A stretch of 26,906 bases of DNA from JAEUOS01 sp040382235 (GTDB lineage Bacteria > Pseudomonadota > Gammaproteobacteria > Burkholderiales > JAEUOS01), in assembly GCA_040382235.1 (NCBI GenBank), contig JBEIFV010000079.1, positions 1-26,906 of the forward strand, read 5' to 3'. This document shows, piece by piece, positions 17,947 through 24,817 of this stretch (positions within the stretch are counted from its first letter, which is position 1; every line of letters starts with the position of its first letter). Under the pieces are notes generated by a model. That model had not been told where the DNA came from. It saw only the letters and a list, made by a program, of their open reading frames with translations, and did no database searches. The position numbers and the translations under genes were made by a program.

Positions 17947-19848
17947 ATGACCGATATTTCTCCCAAACCCGGTTCCGCGGCTACGCTCGCCGTGCATGCT
18001 GCAGCGCGCGCAGCCCTGCCGTTCGAAGATACCGAGGATTTCGCACTGGCCGCGCGCGGCCTGATCGAGGCTGTGCCCGAACTCGATGTGCCCAACCAGT
18101 CCGGCCGCAGCGTGTGGGACCTCAAGGCCTATGCGTTTCTGCAAGGCGACTGCCCGGATACCGTGCACCCGAGCCTGTGGCGCAACGCCCAACTCAACAT
18201 GCAGGTCGGCCTGTATGAAGTGACGGCCGGTGTGTACCAGGCGCGCGGTTTCGACATCTCGAACATGAGCTTTGTCGAGACCGACTCCGGCGTGGTGGTG
18301 ATCGACCCGCTGATCTCGGTGGAGACCGCGGCCGCGGCACTGGCCTTGTATCGCAAGCATCGCGGCCATCGCAGCGTGCTGGCGGTGATGTACACGCATA
18401 GTCACGTTGATCACTTCGGCGGTGTGCGCGGGGTGGTAGACGAAGCCGAGGTGCTGGCAGGGCGGGTGGCGGTACTGGCGCCGGACGGATTCCTGGAGCA
18501 CGCGGTGAGCGAAAACCTGTTCGCCGGCCCGGCCATGGGGCGGCGCGCCGGTTACATGTACGGCGCACTGCTGCCCAAGGGGCCGCGCGGCCAGATCGAT
18601 GCTGGTATCGGCAAGGGCACCTCCGGCGGCAGCTTGTCGCTGATCGCGCCGAGCGACCTGATTCGCGCCACCGGTGAGGCGCGCGTCATCGACGGCGTGC
18701 GCTTCGTGTTTCAGTTGGCGCCGGGTACTGAGGCACCGGCCGAGATGCACTTTCACCTGCCGCATGTGAAAGCACTGCATCTGTCGGAAAACACCAACGC
18801 GACACTGCACAACCTCTACACCCTGCGTGGCGCCCAGGTGCGCGATGCCAAGGCCTGGAGCTTCTATCTGCGTGAAGCCCTGCAGCTGTACGGCGACGAC
18901 AGCGAGGTTCTTTTTTCAGGCCACTTCTGGCCGCGCTTCGGGCGCGCGGCTATCGACCTGCATGTGAATCTGCAGGCCGACGTCTACCAGTACATCCACG
19001 ACCAGACCCTGCGCCTGGCCAATCACGGCTTGACCATGCACGAGATCGCCGAGCAACTGACGCTGCCGGATGAACTCGGACGAGTGTGGTGCAATCGCGG
19101 CTATTACGGCACGGTCAACCACAACGCCAAGGCGGTGTACCAGCGCTACCTGGGCTGGTTTGACGGCAACCCGGCCCACCTGCACGGCCTGCCGCCGGAG
19201 CAGGCTGGCGCCAGGTATGTGGAATTCATGGGCGGCGCGGATGCGGTGGTGGCAAAGGCGCGCACCTCGTTCGAAGCCGGCGACTATCGCTGGGCCGCCG
19301 AGGTGCTGTCGCATGTGGTGTTCGCCGAGCCGACACATCAGGGCGCGCGCGCGCTCGCCGCCGACGCTCTGGAGCAATTGGGCTACCAGTCCGAGAGCAG
19401 CGTCTGGCGCAACTTCTACCTGAGCGGCGCCCAGGAAATGCGCCAGGGCGTGCCGCAACGCCCGACCCGCCGCGGGTTCGCGCCGGACATGGCCGCGGCG
19501 ATGACGCCGGCGATGTTTTTCGACTTCCTGGCAGTGCGCCTGAATGGCCCGAAGGCGGCGGGGCGGAACATCGCGCTTAATTTCAGTTTCACCGACACCA
19601 ACGAACGTTTCGCCGTCAGCGTGCGGCGCGCGGTGCTGGTGGCCGAAGGCGGTCGCCATCACGACGTGCCGCAGGCCTCGATGACCATGGCGCGGCGTGT
19701 GCTCTACGGCATCGCCGGCGGCGCGGTTGATGCCAGGGAAGCGGTGGCCCAGGGCAAACTCAAGATCGAAGGCGATCCGGCGGCGCTGGCCGACTGGATG
19801 GCCCTGTTTGATGCCTTCGACCCTTGGTTCGGGGTGGCAACGCCGTAG
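17947..19848 (+). CDS. SdsA1/BDS1-type alkyl sulfatase (metallo-beta-lactamase fold)
   Basis: This 633-aa enzyme belongs to the zinc-dependent alkyl sulfatases, which hydrolyse the sulfate ester of long-chain alkyl sulfates such as SDS. The N-terminal lactamase-fold domain carries the zinc motif THSHVDHFGG (H151, H153, D155, H156). The family's EMHFHLP, LSENTNATLHNLYTLRGAQVRDA and SGHFWPRFG segments follow. Residues about 400–500 form the dimerisation domain (helical, AAEVLSHVVFAEP). Residues about 510–633 are the SCP2-like C-terminal domain that binds the alkyl chain. The ATG at 17947 gives the usual domain start. No signal peptide is visible, whereas P. aeruginosa SdsA1 is secreted, so this one may be cytosolic. 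Confidence 0.92.
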   Translation: MTDISPKPGSAATLAVHAAARAALPFEDTEDFALAARGLIEAVPELDVPNQSGRSVWDLKAYAFLQGDCPDTVHPSLWRNAQLNMQVGLYEVTAGVYQARGFDISNMSFVETDSGVVVIDPLISVETAAAALALYRKHRGHRSVLAVMYTHSHVDHFGGVRGVVDEAEVLAGRVAVLAPDGFLEHAVSENLFAGPAMGRRAGYMYGALLPKGPRGQIDAGIGKGTSGGSLSLIAPSDLIRATGEARVIDGVRFVFQLAPGTEAPAEMHFHLPHVKALHLSENTNATLHNLYTLRGAQVRDAKAWSFYLREALQLYGDDSEVLFSGHFWPRFGRAAIDLHVNLQADVYQYIHDQTLRLANHGLTMHEIAEQLTLPDELGRVWCNRGYYGTVNHNAKAVYQRYLGWFDGNPAHLHGLPPEQAGARYVEFMGGADAVVAKARTSFEAGDYRWAAEVLSHVVFAEPTHQGARALAADALEQLGYQSESSVWRNFYLSGAQEMRQGVPQRPTRRGFAPDMAAAMTPAMFFDFLAVRLNGPKAAGRNIALNFSFTDTNERFAVSVRRAVLVAEGGRHHDVPQASMTMARRVLYGIAGGAVDAREAVAQGKLKIEGDPAALADWMALFDAFDPWFGVATP

Positions 19849-20208
19849 GAATTTCATCGAGGCCATGCCGAAGCCAACGCTGTGTAATGGTTTCGATGCC
19901 ACGGAGTGGGACGAGAATCGAGCGCTTGCCTCCCACCGCGGCATCGCTGGGGGCAGTTTGATTCCGCGCGTGCAGGTAACGCGCGATGGTCTCGCGTTTG
20001 TCGGGGCGGTACGTACAAGCATGCCCGGGTCATTGAAAAGCCTTTCAGCGTTCTGTAGTCCGCCCTGTTCGGCACGGCGCCAGGCGCCGGGGAGGTGGCC
20101 GACATTCGGTTGGAGTTGAGCCAGAGCCAGGAGTTGGGTAAACCTTCTGTGTCATCGAAAGATACCGGGGCGGTTGTTCCGCTACTTCCGTCGCGGTATG
20201 CTTGAGGC
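19849..20208. other. Gene-poor stretch after the alkyl sulfatase
   Basis: I see no convincing gene in these 360 bp. The plus frame ending at the TGA at 20203–20205 reads SALFGTAPGAGEVADIRLEL and so on for about 48 codons after a TAG. It looks protein-like and might be the tail of a decayed gene, but it matches nothing I know. The right end holds a likely promoter for the DUF433 gene. Confidence 0.4.
20174..20202 (+). promoter_or_regulatory. Promoter of the DUF433/DUF5615 pair, possibly leaderless
   Basis: TTGTTC (20174–20179) and TATGCT (20197–20202) are 17 bp apart. The predicted start falls at about 20209, which is the A of the ATG, so the mRNA may have no leader. The only ribosome-site-like bases, GAGG, are 1 nt from the ATG. 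An inverted repeat ATACCG (20162–20167) / CGGTAT (20194–20199) overlaps the −10 and could be an operator for the antitoxin. Confidence 0.45.
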
Positions 20209-20433
20209 ATGGACTATCAGGGACGCATCACTATCGAACCAGGCAAGCGCGGGGGCAAGCCATGCATTCGTGGATTGCGCATCACCGTTTATGACGTGCT
20301 TGAGTATTTGGCCTCGGGCATGACGGACCGCGAAATTCTTTCTGACTTCCCCGAACTGTCCATCGATGACATTCGGGCATGCTTGGCTTTCGCGGCGGAC
20401 CGTGAACGCAAACTCTTCGCCGCCGCCGCTTGA
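20209..20433 (+). CDS. DUF433-family antitoxin
   Basis: This 74-aa protein has the DUF433 pattern: RITIEPGKRGGKPCIRGLRITVYDVLEYLASGMT, then the helix–turn–helix segment EILSDFPELSIDDIRACLAFAADRE. DUF433 proteins (COG2442) pair with DUF5615 PIN-like toxins and are thought to neutralise them and repress the shared promoter. Its TGA overlaps the TTG start of the toxin gene by TTGA, which is typical for these pairs. No extra N-terminal domain is present. Confidence 0.88.
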   Translation: MDYQGRITIEPGKRGGKPCIRGLRITVYDVLEYLASGMTDREILSDFPELSIDDIRACLAFAADRERKLFAAAA

Positions 20434-20762
20434 AACTTCTGCTCGACGAGAGCCTTTCGGATCGTGTCGTTTCGCCGGTTCTCGATCTGTACCCCGACTC
20501 GTCGCATGTCAAGAAACATGATCTTATCCGCATGGATGACCAGGCAATCTGGAATTTCGCGCGCGACCACGGTTACATGATCGCATCCAAAGATGCCGAT
20601 TTTCACCAGCTTGCCCTGCTGAACGGCCACCCGCCCAAGGTGTTGTACTTGCGCCTGGGCAACGTATCCACCGCGACGATTGTTGCGCGCCTGCGTGGCG
20701 ACTTCGTATCGATTGAGGCCTTCGGCGCGGACGCTGATGGCAGTGTTTTTGTGATTTCTTGA
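20430..20762 (+). CDS. DUF5615 PIN-like toxin
   Basis: This 110-aa protein starts MKLLLDESLSDRVV, the conserved DUF5615 (COG4634) N-terminus with the first acidic PIN residue (D6). It continues with RMDDQAIWNFARDHGYMIASKDADFHQLA, where the catalytic-site acidic residues (K-D-x-D) fall. PIN-like nucleases of this type act as toxins on RNA. The TTG start is supported by the overlap with the antitoxin stop and by the perfect family N-terminus. The pair appears intact. Confidence 0.87.
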   Translation: MKLLLDESLSDRVVSPVLDLYPDSSHVKKHDLIRMDDQAIWNFARDHGYMIASKDADFHQLALLNGHPPKVLYLRLGNVSTATIVARLRGDFVSIEAFGADADGSVFVIS

Positions 20763-21117
20763 CGTTTCGCGCTCGATAAGACTCGACGCCTACCCGTTGT
20801 TGAATTTCGGTCTATTCGAGGTGTTTGATCGATCGTTGTCGCCACCCGGGTTCCAACCGGTAGCTCTATAACCTGGCGTCGCAACGAACGCGGTAGCGTC
20901 GGTCTGCATCCCGACGAAATATGCGGCGTCGCCAGCGGCGCGATCGATGCCCTACTGCCGTTGGTCTTGCTTTCCTGTGGCCTGCGACGACACGCCCCAA
21001 CATCCATGGCCCATAGCCAGGGAGTCGAAGCCTGCGTATGTGGAGAGCTCGCGGAAGTCATGGGAACGCTTGATTTAACCTTGTATTTCGTTCATTCATC
21101 GATCAAAATGCAAGGTT
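20763..21117. other. Intergenic stretch before the AAA ATPase
   Basis: No gene is recognised in these 355 bp. A plus-strand frame reads RRNERGSVGLHPDEICGVAS and continues without a stop past 21100, but it has no clear start and no known family. The last 45 bp are AT-rich and hold an inverted repeat that ends on the ATPase start codon. Confidence 0.4.
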
Positions 21118-21118
21118 A
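21076..21118. repeat. 11-bp inverted repeat abutting the AAA/DUF4143 ATPase start codon
   Basis: TAACCTTGTAT (21076–21086) and ATGCAAGGTTA (21108–21118) are inverted copies with one mismatch, 21 bp apart. The right arm ends on the A of the ATG and contains the only ribosome-site-like bases (AAGG). It could be an operator or an RNA hairpin that hides the ribosome site. Confidence 0.55.
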
Positions 21119-22329
21119 TGACTTCCCCCGAATTCGCCCTTCTGCCACGCCAACTGCTGCCGGTTGCGCTGGATCGCCTGAGCTGTAACCCCGGCGTGGT
21201 GCTGCTCGGGCCGCGTCAGATGGGCAAAACCACCTTGGCAAGGGCGATTGCTGCAACAAGCCCGGATGCCGTATTCCTGGACATGGAGCGCGAGGCGGAT
21301 CGCGCCCGCCTGCAAGACACGGAGTCATTTTTTGCCGCGCACCGCAGCCGGCTGGTGGTGCTCGACGAGGTGCAAGCCCTGCCCGGCATATTCGCAGCGC
21401 TGCGGCCGGAGATCGATGAAGAGCGCCGCTCCGGACGCTTTTTGTTGCTGGGCTCGGCGTCGGGCAAGCTCTTGCGCCAAAGCGCGGAGTCCTTGGCGGG
21501 GCGCGTCAGCCACCTTGAACTGCAGCCCCTCTTGGCCAACGAGCTGCCGCCCATTGCAAGCCAGCCTATGGGTGATGAAGGGCTCTTGACCTTGCAGCGA
21601 TTGATGCTGCGTGGAGGCTTTCCGCCGGCCTATACCGCGGGCACCGATGCACGGTCCATGCAATGGCGCCAGGACATGATTCAGACTTTCCTGCAACGCG
21701 ATTTGCCGCAACTGGGGGTGACCATTCCCGCCGCCAATTTGCACCGCGTGTGGCGCATGCTGGCCCACAACCATGGGCAAATCTTCAACGCGGCCCAAAT
21801 CGGGCAGGCGCTTGGCGGCGTCGGCCATGCCACCATCGGCCGTTACCTTGATTTGTTTGTCGATGCCATGATGTTGCGCCGCTTGCAGCCGCTGCACGTC
21901 AACCTGGGCAAGCGTCTGGTCAAGTCGCCCAAGGTGTATGTGCGCGACACCGGCTTGCTGCATGCCTTGCTGGGCATTGGCTCGGTGGCGCAACTGCAAG
22001 GTCACCCGGTGGCGGGTGCAAGCTGGGAGGGCATGGTGGTGGAGCACATCGCGGCCGCGGCGCCTACAGGCTCGGAGGTCAATTTCTACCGCACCGCTGC
22101 CGGCGCGGAGATCGATATCGTTCTGACCATGGGCGACAAGCGTATTGGTTTCGAGGCCAAGTTTTCGAGCGCCCCAAAACCTGCGCGCGGTTTCTGGCAG
22201 TCGAGCGAAGAGATTGGCTTGCGGCACAGCTACCTGGTGGCACCTGTACGGCAGGCCTACCCGATCGGACCGACTGCTACGGTGATTTCGCTTGCTGATG
22301 TTGCAGGCTTAGTTGCCGCCATTTTGTGA
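21118..22329 (+). CDS. AAA-family ATPase with DUF4143 domain
   Basis: This 403-aa protein has an N-terminal AAA_14 ATPase domain with Walker A GPRQMGKTT (31–39), Walker B LVVLDEVQALP and the FLLLGSASGKLLRQ sensor segment. A C-terminal DUF4143 domain follows (about 200–345), with DLPQLGVTIP, GQIFNAAQIGQALG in a winged-helix-like region, and a nuclease-like EVNFYRTAAGAEIDIVL…GFEAK motif (D/E…ExK type). Such genes are widespread in mobile and defence-rich regions. Their job is not established, though a role in DNA transactions or as toxin-like ATPases has been proposed. It stands alone on its strand between two toxin–antitoxin pairs. Confidence 0.85.
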   Translation: MTSPEFALLPRQLLPVALDRLSCNPGVVLLGPRQMGKTTLARAIAATSPDAVFLDMEREADRARLQDTESFFAAHRSRLVVLDEVQALPGIFAALRPEIDEERRSGRFLLLGSASGKLLRQSAESLAGRVSHLELQPLLANELPPIASQPMGDEGLLTLQRLMLRGGFPPAYTAGTDARSMQWRQDMIQTFLQRDLPQLGVTIPAANLHRVWRMLAHNHGQIFNAAQIGQALGGVGHATIGRYLDLFVDAMMLRRLQPLHVNLGKRLVKSPKVYVRDTGLLHALLGIGSVAQLQGHPVAGASWEGMVVEHIAAAAPTGSEVNFYRTAAGAEIDIVLTMGDKRIGFEAKFSSAPKPARGFWQSSEEIGLRHSYLVAPVRQAYPIGPTATVISLADVAGLVAAIL

Positions 22330-22486
22330 CGCCTGCCCAAATGCTGGCTGCGCGCTTTACTCCAGGGAGGGCTGGCCGCGCGGTGCGGGCCCGCCCTTGA
22401 CCGGGCTCGGAGACGGCAGAACCACGCGTGCGTTTTTGGCGCCACAGGTTTCTATCGCCTTTGCGCCGCCGGCAACATTTTTCAAG
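22330..22486. other. Unassigned stretch after the ATPase
   Basis: These 157 bp separate the ATPase stop from the transposase relic. I find no gene or clear terminator. GC-rich complementary pieces around 22370–22395 could fold but have no T-run. Confidence 0.35.
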
Positions 22487-22620
22487 ATGCAGGCTCGTAT
22501 CAGAACCCCGTGTCCTGCGCACCTTCGTCAAGCGTGGCCTGATCGCCAGGGAAGACGTCACCGGGAAGCGCAACCGGGGGCACGATGCCGACTTTCCAGT
22601 GGATGGATCGCTGTGCATAC
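22487..22620 (+). pseudogene. Relic of an IS91-family-like transposase
   Basis: Two short pieces in different frames together resemble a conserved internal part of IS91/Y2-type transposases. The first is MQARIR at 22487–22504. After a +1 frameshift the second, from 22509, reads RVLRTFVKRGLIAREDV followed by GHDADFPVDGSLCI. Known members read roughly LQ.RVR.RVLR.F.RRGLL…GHGGGFSLDASV.I. No start, catalytic tyrosines or terminal repeats remain. The brnTA promoter begins immediately after it. Family assignment is by memory of the motif and should be verified. Confidence 0.45.
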
Positions 22621-22652
22621 GTATTGACAAATGCAATACAGCGGTGCATATT
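22621..22652 (+). promoter_or_regulatory. brnTA promoter and probable operator
   Basis: TTGACA (22624–22629), a perfect −35, stands 17 bp from CATATT (22647–22652). A perfect inverted repeat GTATTG-N7-CAATAC (22621–22639) covers the −35. The heptamer GTGCATA occurs twice (22614–22620 and 22644–22650). BrnA is known to repress its own promoter as a DNA-binding antitoxin, so these repeats are good operator candidates. Confidence 0.55.
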
Positions 22653-22659
22653 CAACCTG

Positions 22660-22953
22660 GTGGACATCCGCTTCGAACTCAATGGCTTAGCGTTCGTCTG
22701 GGACCAAGCCAAGGCCCTACGCAACCAGCGCAAACACCACATTGTTTTTGAAGAAGCGGCCGAAGTATTTTTCGATCCGTTTTTCCGACTGGTCGACGCC
22801 TCACGCCACGAAGAAGCGCGCGACGCGGTAATTGGTCGCGATACACGTGGACGTGCACTCTTTGTCGTGCATATCGAGTTCGAAGGTGAATTCATTCGCA
22901 TCATTTCCGCCCGCAAGGCCACGTTTAAGGAACTTCAACACCATGATTCCTGA
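22660..22953 (+). CDS. brnT: BrnT-family ribonuclease toxin
   Basis: This 97-aa protein has the BrnT pattern: FVWDQAKALRNQRKHHIVFEEAAEVFFDP, then EEARDAVIGRDTRGRALFVVHIEFEGEFIRIISARKAT. The WD..K...N..KH.I.F.eA segment and the final RIISAR.A strand are diagnostic of the RelE-like BrnT fold, a ribosome-independent RNase. I chose the GTG at 22660 because it lies just downstream of a good promoter; an upstream frame start at 22585 would lie inside the transposase relic. The transcript leader would be very short. The stop overlaps brnA by 11 nt. The pair looks intact. Confidence 0.88.
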   Translation: MDIRFELNGLAFVWDQAKALRNQRKHHIVFEEAAEVFFDPFFRLVDASRHEEARDAVIGRDTRGRALFVVHIEFEGEFIRIISARKATFKELQHHDS

Positions 22954-23224
22954 TCGCATCAAGAAAAGACTTGTCAAAGACCGCCCCATGACCTCGATCA
23001 CATTGCGCATTCCAATCGATGTTGTGGACAGCCTCAAGGAAATTGCGCCGCAGACCGGCCACAGCGGCTATCAGGCGCTGCTCAAATCGTATATCGGTGA
23101 AGGTCTGCGTCGCGATGAGGCCAAGTTCACGTTCGCGCCGACCCGGCGCCTGGTTCAGGCTTTGAAAAAGCGCGGCGTTCCTGCCAAAATCCTCGATCAG
23201 GCTCTGGACGATTTGGCGGCCTGA
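22943..23224 (+). CDS. brnA: BrnA-family antitoxin
   Basis: This 93-aa protein begins MIPDRIKKRLVKDRP and carries a ribbon–helix–helix core, MTSITLRIPIDVVDSLKEIAP…GHSGYQALLKSYIGEGLRR, with a lysine-rich C-terminal helix. BrnA antitoxins neutralise BrnT and bind DNA through such a domain. It overlaps the brnT 3' end by 11 nt, the usual toxin-first order for this family. The core is CopG-like, so the label BrnA rests partly on its partner. Confidence 0.82.
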   Translation: MIPDRIKKRLVKDRPMTSITLRIPIDVVDSLKEIAPQTGHSGYQALLKSYIGEGLRRDEAKFTFAPTRRLVQALKKRGVPAKILDQALDDLAA

Positions 23225-23325
23225 GATCGCGATCCGGTAAGGAACATAGGAAGTGCCTGCTGATCGCTGCCAGCAAGCCGTGCGGGCGCGTCGCCGTTGG
23301 CTTGTCTCCATCGGGCCGCAACCGC

Positions 23326-23353
23326 TTGCTTTCCGTGATGCCGATCGTATACG
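23326..23353 (+). promoter_or_regulatory. Possible promoter of the RHH antitoxin
   Basis: TTGCTT (23326–23331) and TATACG (23348–23353) are 16 bp apart. The −10 overlaps the palindrome CGTATACG (23346–23353). The match is modest. The rest of the gap 23225–23398 shows nothing else I recognise. Confidence 0.3.
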
Positions 23354-23398
23354 TGCTGATGTCCTTGTCTGTGAGGCGCGCGAAAGTGGACGGCTGTC

Positions 23399-23623
23399 AT
23401 GCCGCCACTCAATCTTTATGTAGACGAATCTACCCGCATGCGTCGTGCGGCCGAGGCAGCAGACATGTCCCTGTCGACATGGGTAGCCACCATCGTCATC
23501 GAGAAAACGGCCAACCAATGGCCCGATGAAGTGCTGGCGCTCGCCGGCGCCTGGAACAACTTCCCGTCGCTGGAGGAGATTCGGGCAGGTGCAGGGGAAG
23601 ACGCGCCGCGCGAGAGTTTTTGA
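23399..23623 (+). CDS. Ribbon–helix–helix-like antitoxin of a PIN toxin
   Basis: This 74-aa protein reads MPPLNLYVDESTRMRRAAEAADMSLSTWVATIVIEKTA, a short strand followed by two helices as in CopG/Arc repressors. An acidic tail with FPSLEEIRAG follows, which would bind the toxin. It stands 24 nt before a PIN-domain gene, the usual antitoxin-first vapBC order. The ORF is complete, but its toxin is truncated, so it may be an orphan antitoxin. Confidence 0.7.
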   Translation: MPPLNLYVDESTRMRRAAEAADMSLSTWVATIVIEKTANQWPDEVLALAGAWNNFPSLEEIRAGAGEDAPRESF

Positions 23624-23647
23624 TCGTACGGTTTGTGAGCATCGTGC

Positions 23648-23894
23648 ATGTTCGCTCCCGATTCGAACACGCTGATTTGCCACTTCGAGGACGCTGGCGG
23701 CGTTGCCCCGCGGCTGCGAAATTGCGCGTCGTCCGAGATTGGCATTCCGATCGTCGTGCTCTACGAGATCGAGACCAGGATCGCCAAGTCGCTGCAGCCA
23801 CAGAAAAGGCGCAAACAATCCGCCATTCTGCTTGCAGCGACCCGCGTTCTGCCGTTTGATCTTGAAGCGGTATGCCAAAGCGCGGGGTTGCGTG
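23648..23894 (+). pseudogene. VapC-type PIN toxin, 3'-truncated
   Basis: The first ~80 residues match type II VapC toxins: MFAPDSNTLICHFEDAG with the first catalytic aspartate (D5), EIGIPIVVLYEIETRIAKS with the conserved glutamate, KRRKQSAILLA, and VLPFDLEAVCQSAG. At about 23885–23895 the PIN sequence stops and phage-related DNA begins, so the second half with the remaining aspartates is missing. The frame runs on to 23980 through unrelated sequence. The toxin should be inactive. Confidence 0.72.
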
Positions 23895-24113
23895 ATCGAC
23901 ACCGACGCCGTTGCCAAGTCCCTTCTGTGGATGTTCTTGGCGGAAGGTGGACTTGCTCGTCGCGGTCAAAGGGGCATTGAGGGAGTTGCAGCGCGACACC
24001 TCGCGTCTGGTGGACGACCCCGAACTCGCAACGCTCTCCGACATGCGGATCAACCACCTCGTCACGGGCGGCATGCCCCTGGCCAAGGCGAGCCGCACGG
24101 CCGGCCGGGCGCT
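23895..24113. repeat. Direct repeat, copy 1 (phage segment)
   Basis: This stretch is repeated in the same orientation at 25533–25750. From the shared GTGGATG onward (23927 and 25564) I count about 13 mismatches in 187 ungapped positions. Before that, copy 2 lacks one base. Homology then continues from 24358 here to 25751 there. Confidence 0.85.
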
Positions 24114-24279
24114 GTCCGGGAATTTGCCTGGTCGGCCCCGGCTCCTGAGCGTCCGGCACCGACACCCGCCGCAGTTTCCAATTCAACCACCAGGGCCGAC
24201 AAGCTGAAAGCCAAACAGGACCTGGACCCCGTGCAGGGCCGCTCGCTCGCGGCCCCCGCGTTCTCCAAGATGCTCAAGC
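23895..24279 (+). pseudogene. Phage scaffold-like gene relic, copy 1
   Basis: The reading frame is broken but protein-like in pieces: IDTDAVAKSLLWMFLAE (from 23895), then, after a frame change near 23945, VDLLVAVKGALRE and NHLVTGGMPLAKA, then, after another change, RADKLKAKQDLDPVQGRSLAA. The pieces resemble the C-terminal half of the scaffold-like protein that precedes the capsid gene in some tailed phages. The 5' part is lost at the junction with the truncated vapC. The same segment recurs at 25533–25750. The family name is tentative. Confidence 0.5.
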
Positions 24280-24454
24280 GTGGTGGTCCAGCCGCTGGTG
24301 AAGTTTCGGCAGTTCGCCGATGTGAAGGACGCCGCGGTGCAGGGCACGGGCAAGGAGCAGGAGTTCCACTGCAACGTCTAGTCCGACTTGGCCACGCAGG
24401 GCACCACCCTGCTGGATACCACCACCATGCCCGAGACCAACTGGTGCATTCACC
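24280..24454 (+). pseudogene. Phage major-capsid-like gene relic, copy 1
   Basis: From 24280 the frame reads VVVQPLVKFRQFADVKDAAV and EQEFHCNV, hits an in-frame TAG at 24378–24380, then continues SDLATQGTTLLDTTTMPET. The pattern (…FADVKDA…E.F.WNVYSDVATQGTTL.ETTTMPET…) fits an N-terminal part of N4-gp56/P22-like coat proteins. In copy 2 the TAG position is TAT (Tyr), so the stop is a secondary mutation. The relic ends at the vapC stop of the next module. Confidence 0.5.
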
Positions 24455-24817
24455 TCATCGGTGATCGAGAGCGAGCGCTTCGGCTGATGCAGCCAAGCGC
24501 TTGTCCCGCGTCAACAACCGGGCACCCTGGGTCAACCGCACCGATGCCAGCAAGTGCGCGTCGATATAACTGATCCCCAACCCGAATAGCAAGTTCGCAT
24601 CAATGAAGCGCAAGGTTTCTTCGTCAGTGGCGACACGCGCCTGCGGCAGGTTGGCAAGGCTGGTCAATATCGTGTCCCGCTGGCGCAAGTTGCCCATTGC
24701 GATCTCGCCGATTACCAAAGGGTGCGCCAGAACTCTTCCGGCTTGCAGCAAGGAATGTAGCGCTGCGTCACCCTGGCGCAGGTGGTCGATCCAGACGGAG
24801 GTATCGACAAGAATCAA
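24455..24817 (-). CDS. vapC: VapC-type PIN ribonuclease toxin
   Basis: This complete 120-aa PIN protein starts MILVDTSVWIDHLRQGD with the first catalytic aspartate, continues ALVIGEIAMGNL-like (PLVIGEIAMGNLR, conserved E), and carries the C-terminal GISYIDAHLLASVRL and LLTRDKRLAASAE, which supply the other acidic residues. Such toxins cleave tRNA or rRNA. It starts with TTG overlapping the vapB stop (TTGA). Its own stop sits right at the end of the copy 1 phage relic. All expected motifs are present, so it should be functional. Confidence 0.9.
   Translation of the reverse strand: MILVDTSVWIDHLRQGDAALHSLLQAGRVLAHPLVIGEIAMGNLRQRDTILTSLANLPQARVATDEETLRFIDANLLFGLGISYIDAHLLASVRLTQGARLLTRDKRLAASAEALALDHR

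Noticed and set aside
23927..24113. The frame change shared by both phage copies as a programmed frameshift
   Set aside because: There is no clear slippery heptamer at the site. Copy 2 also lacks one base just upstream, so the two copies do not enter the core in the same frame. Both copies carry other lesions.
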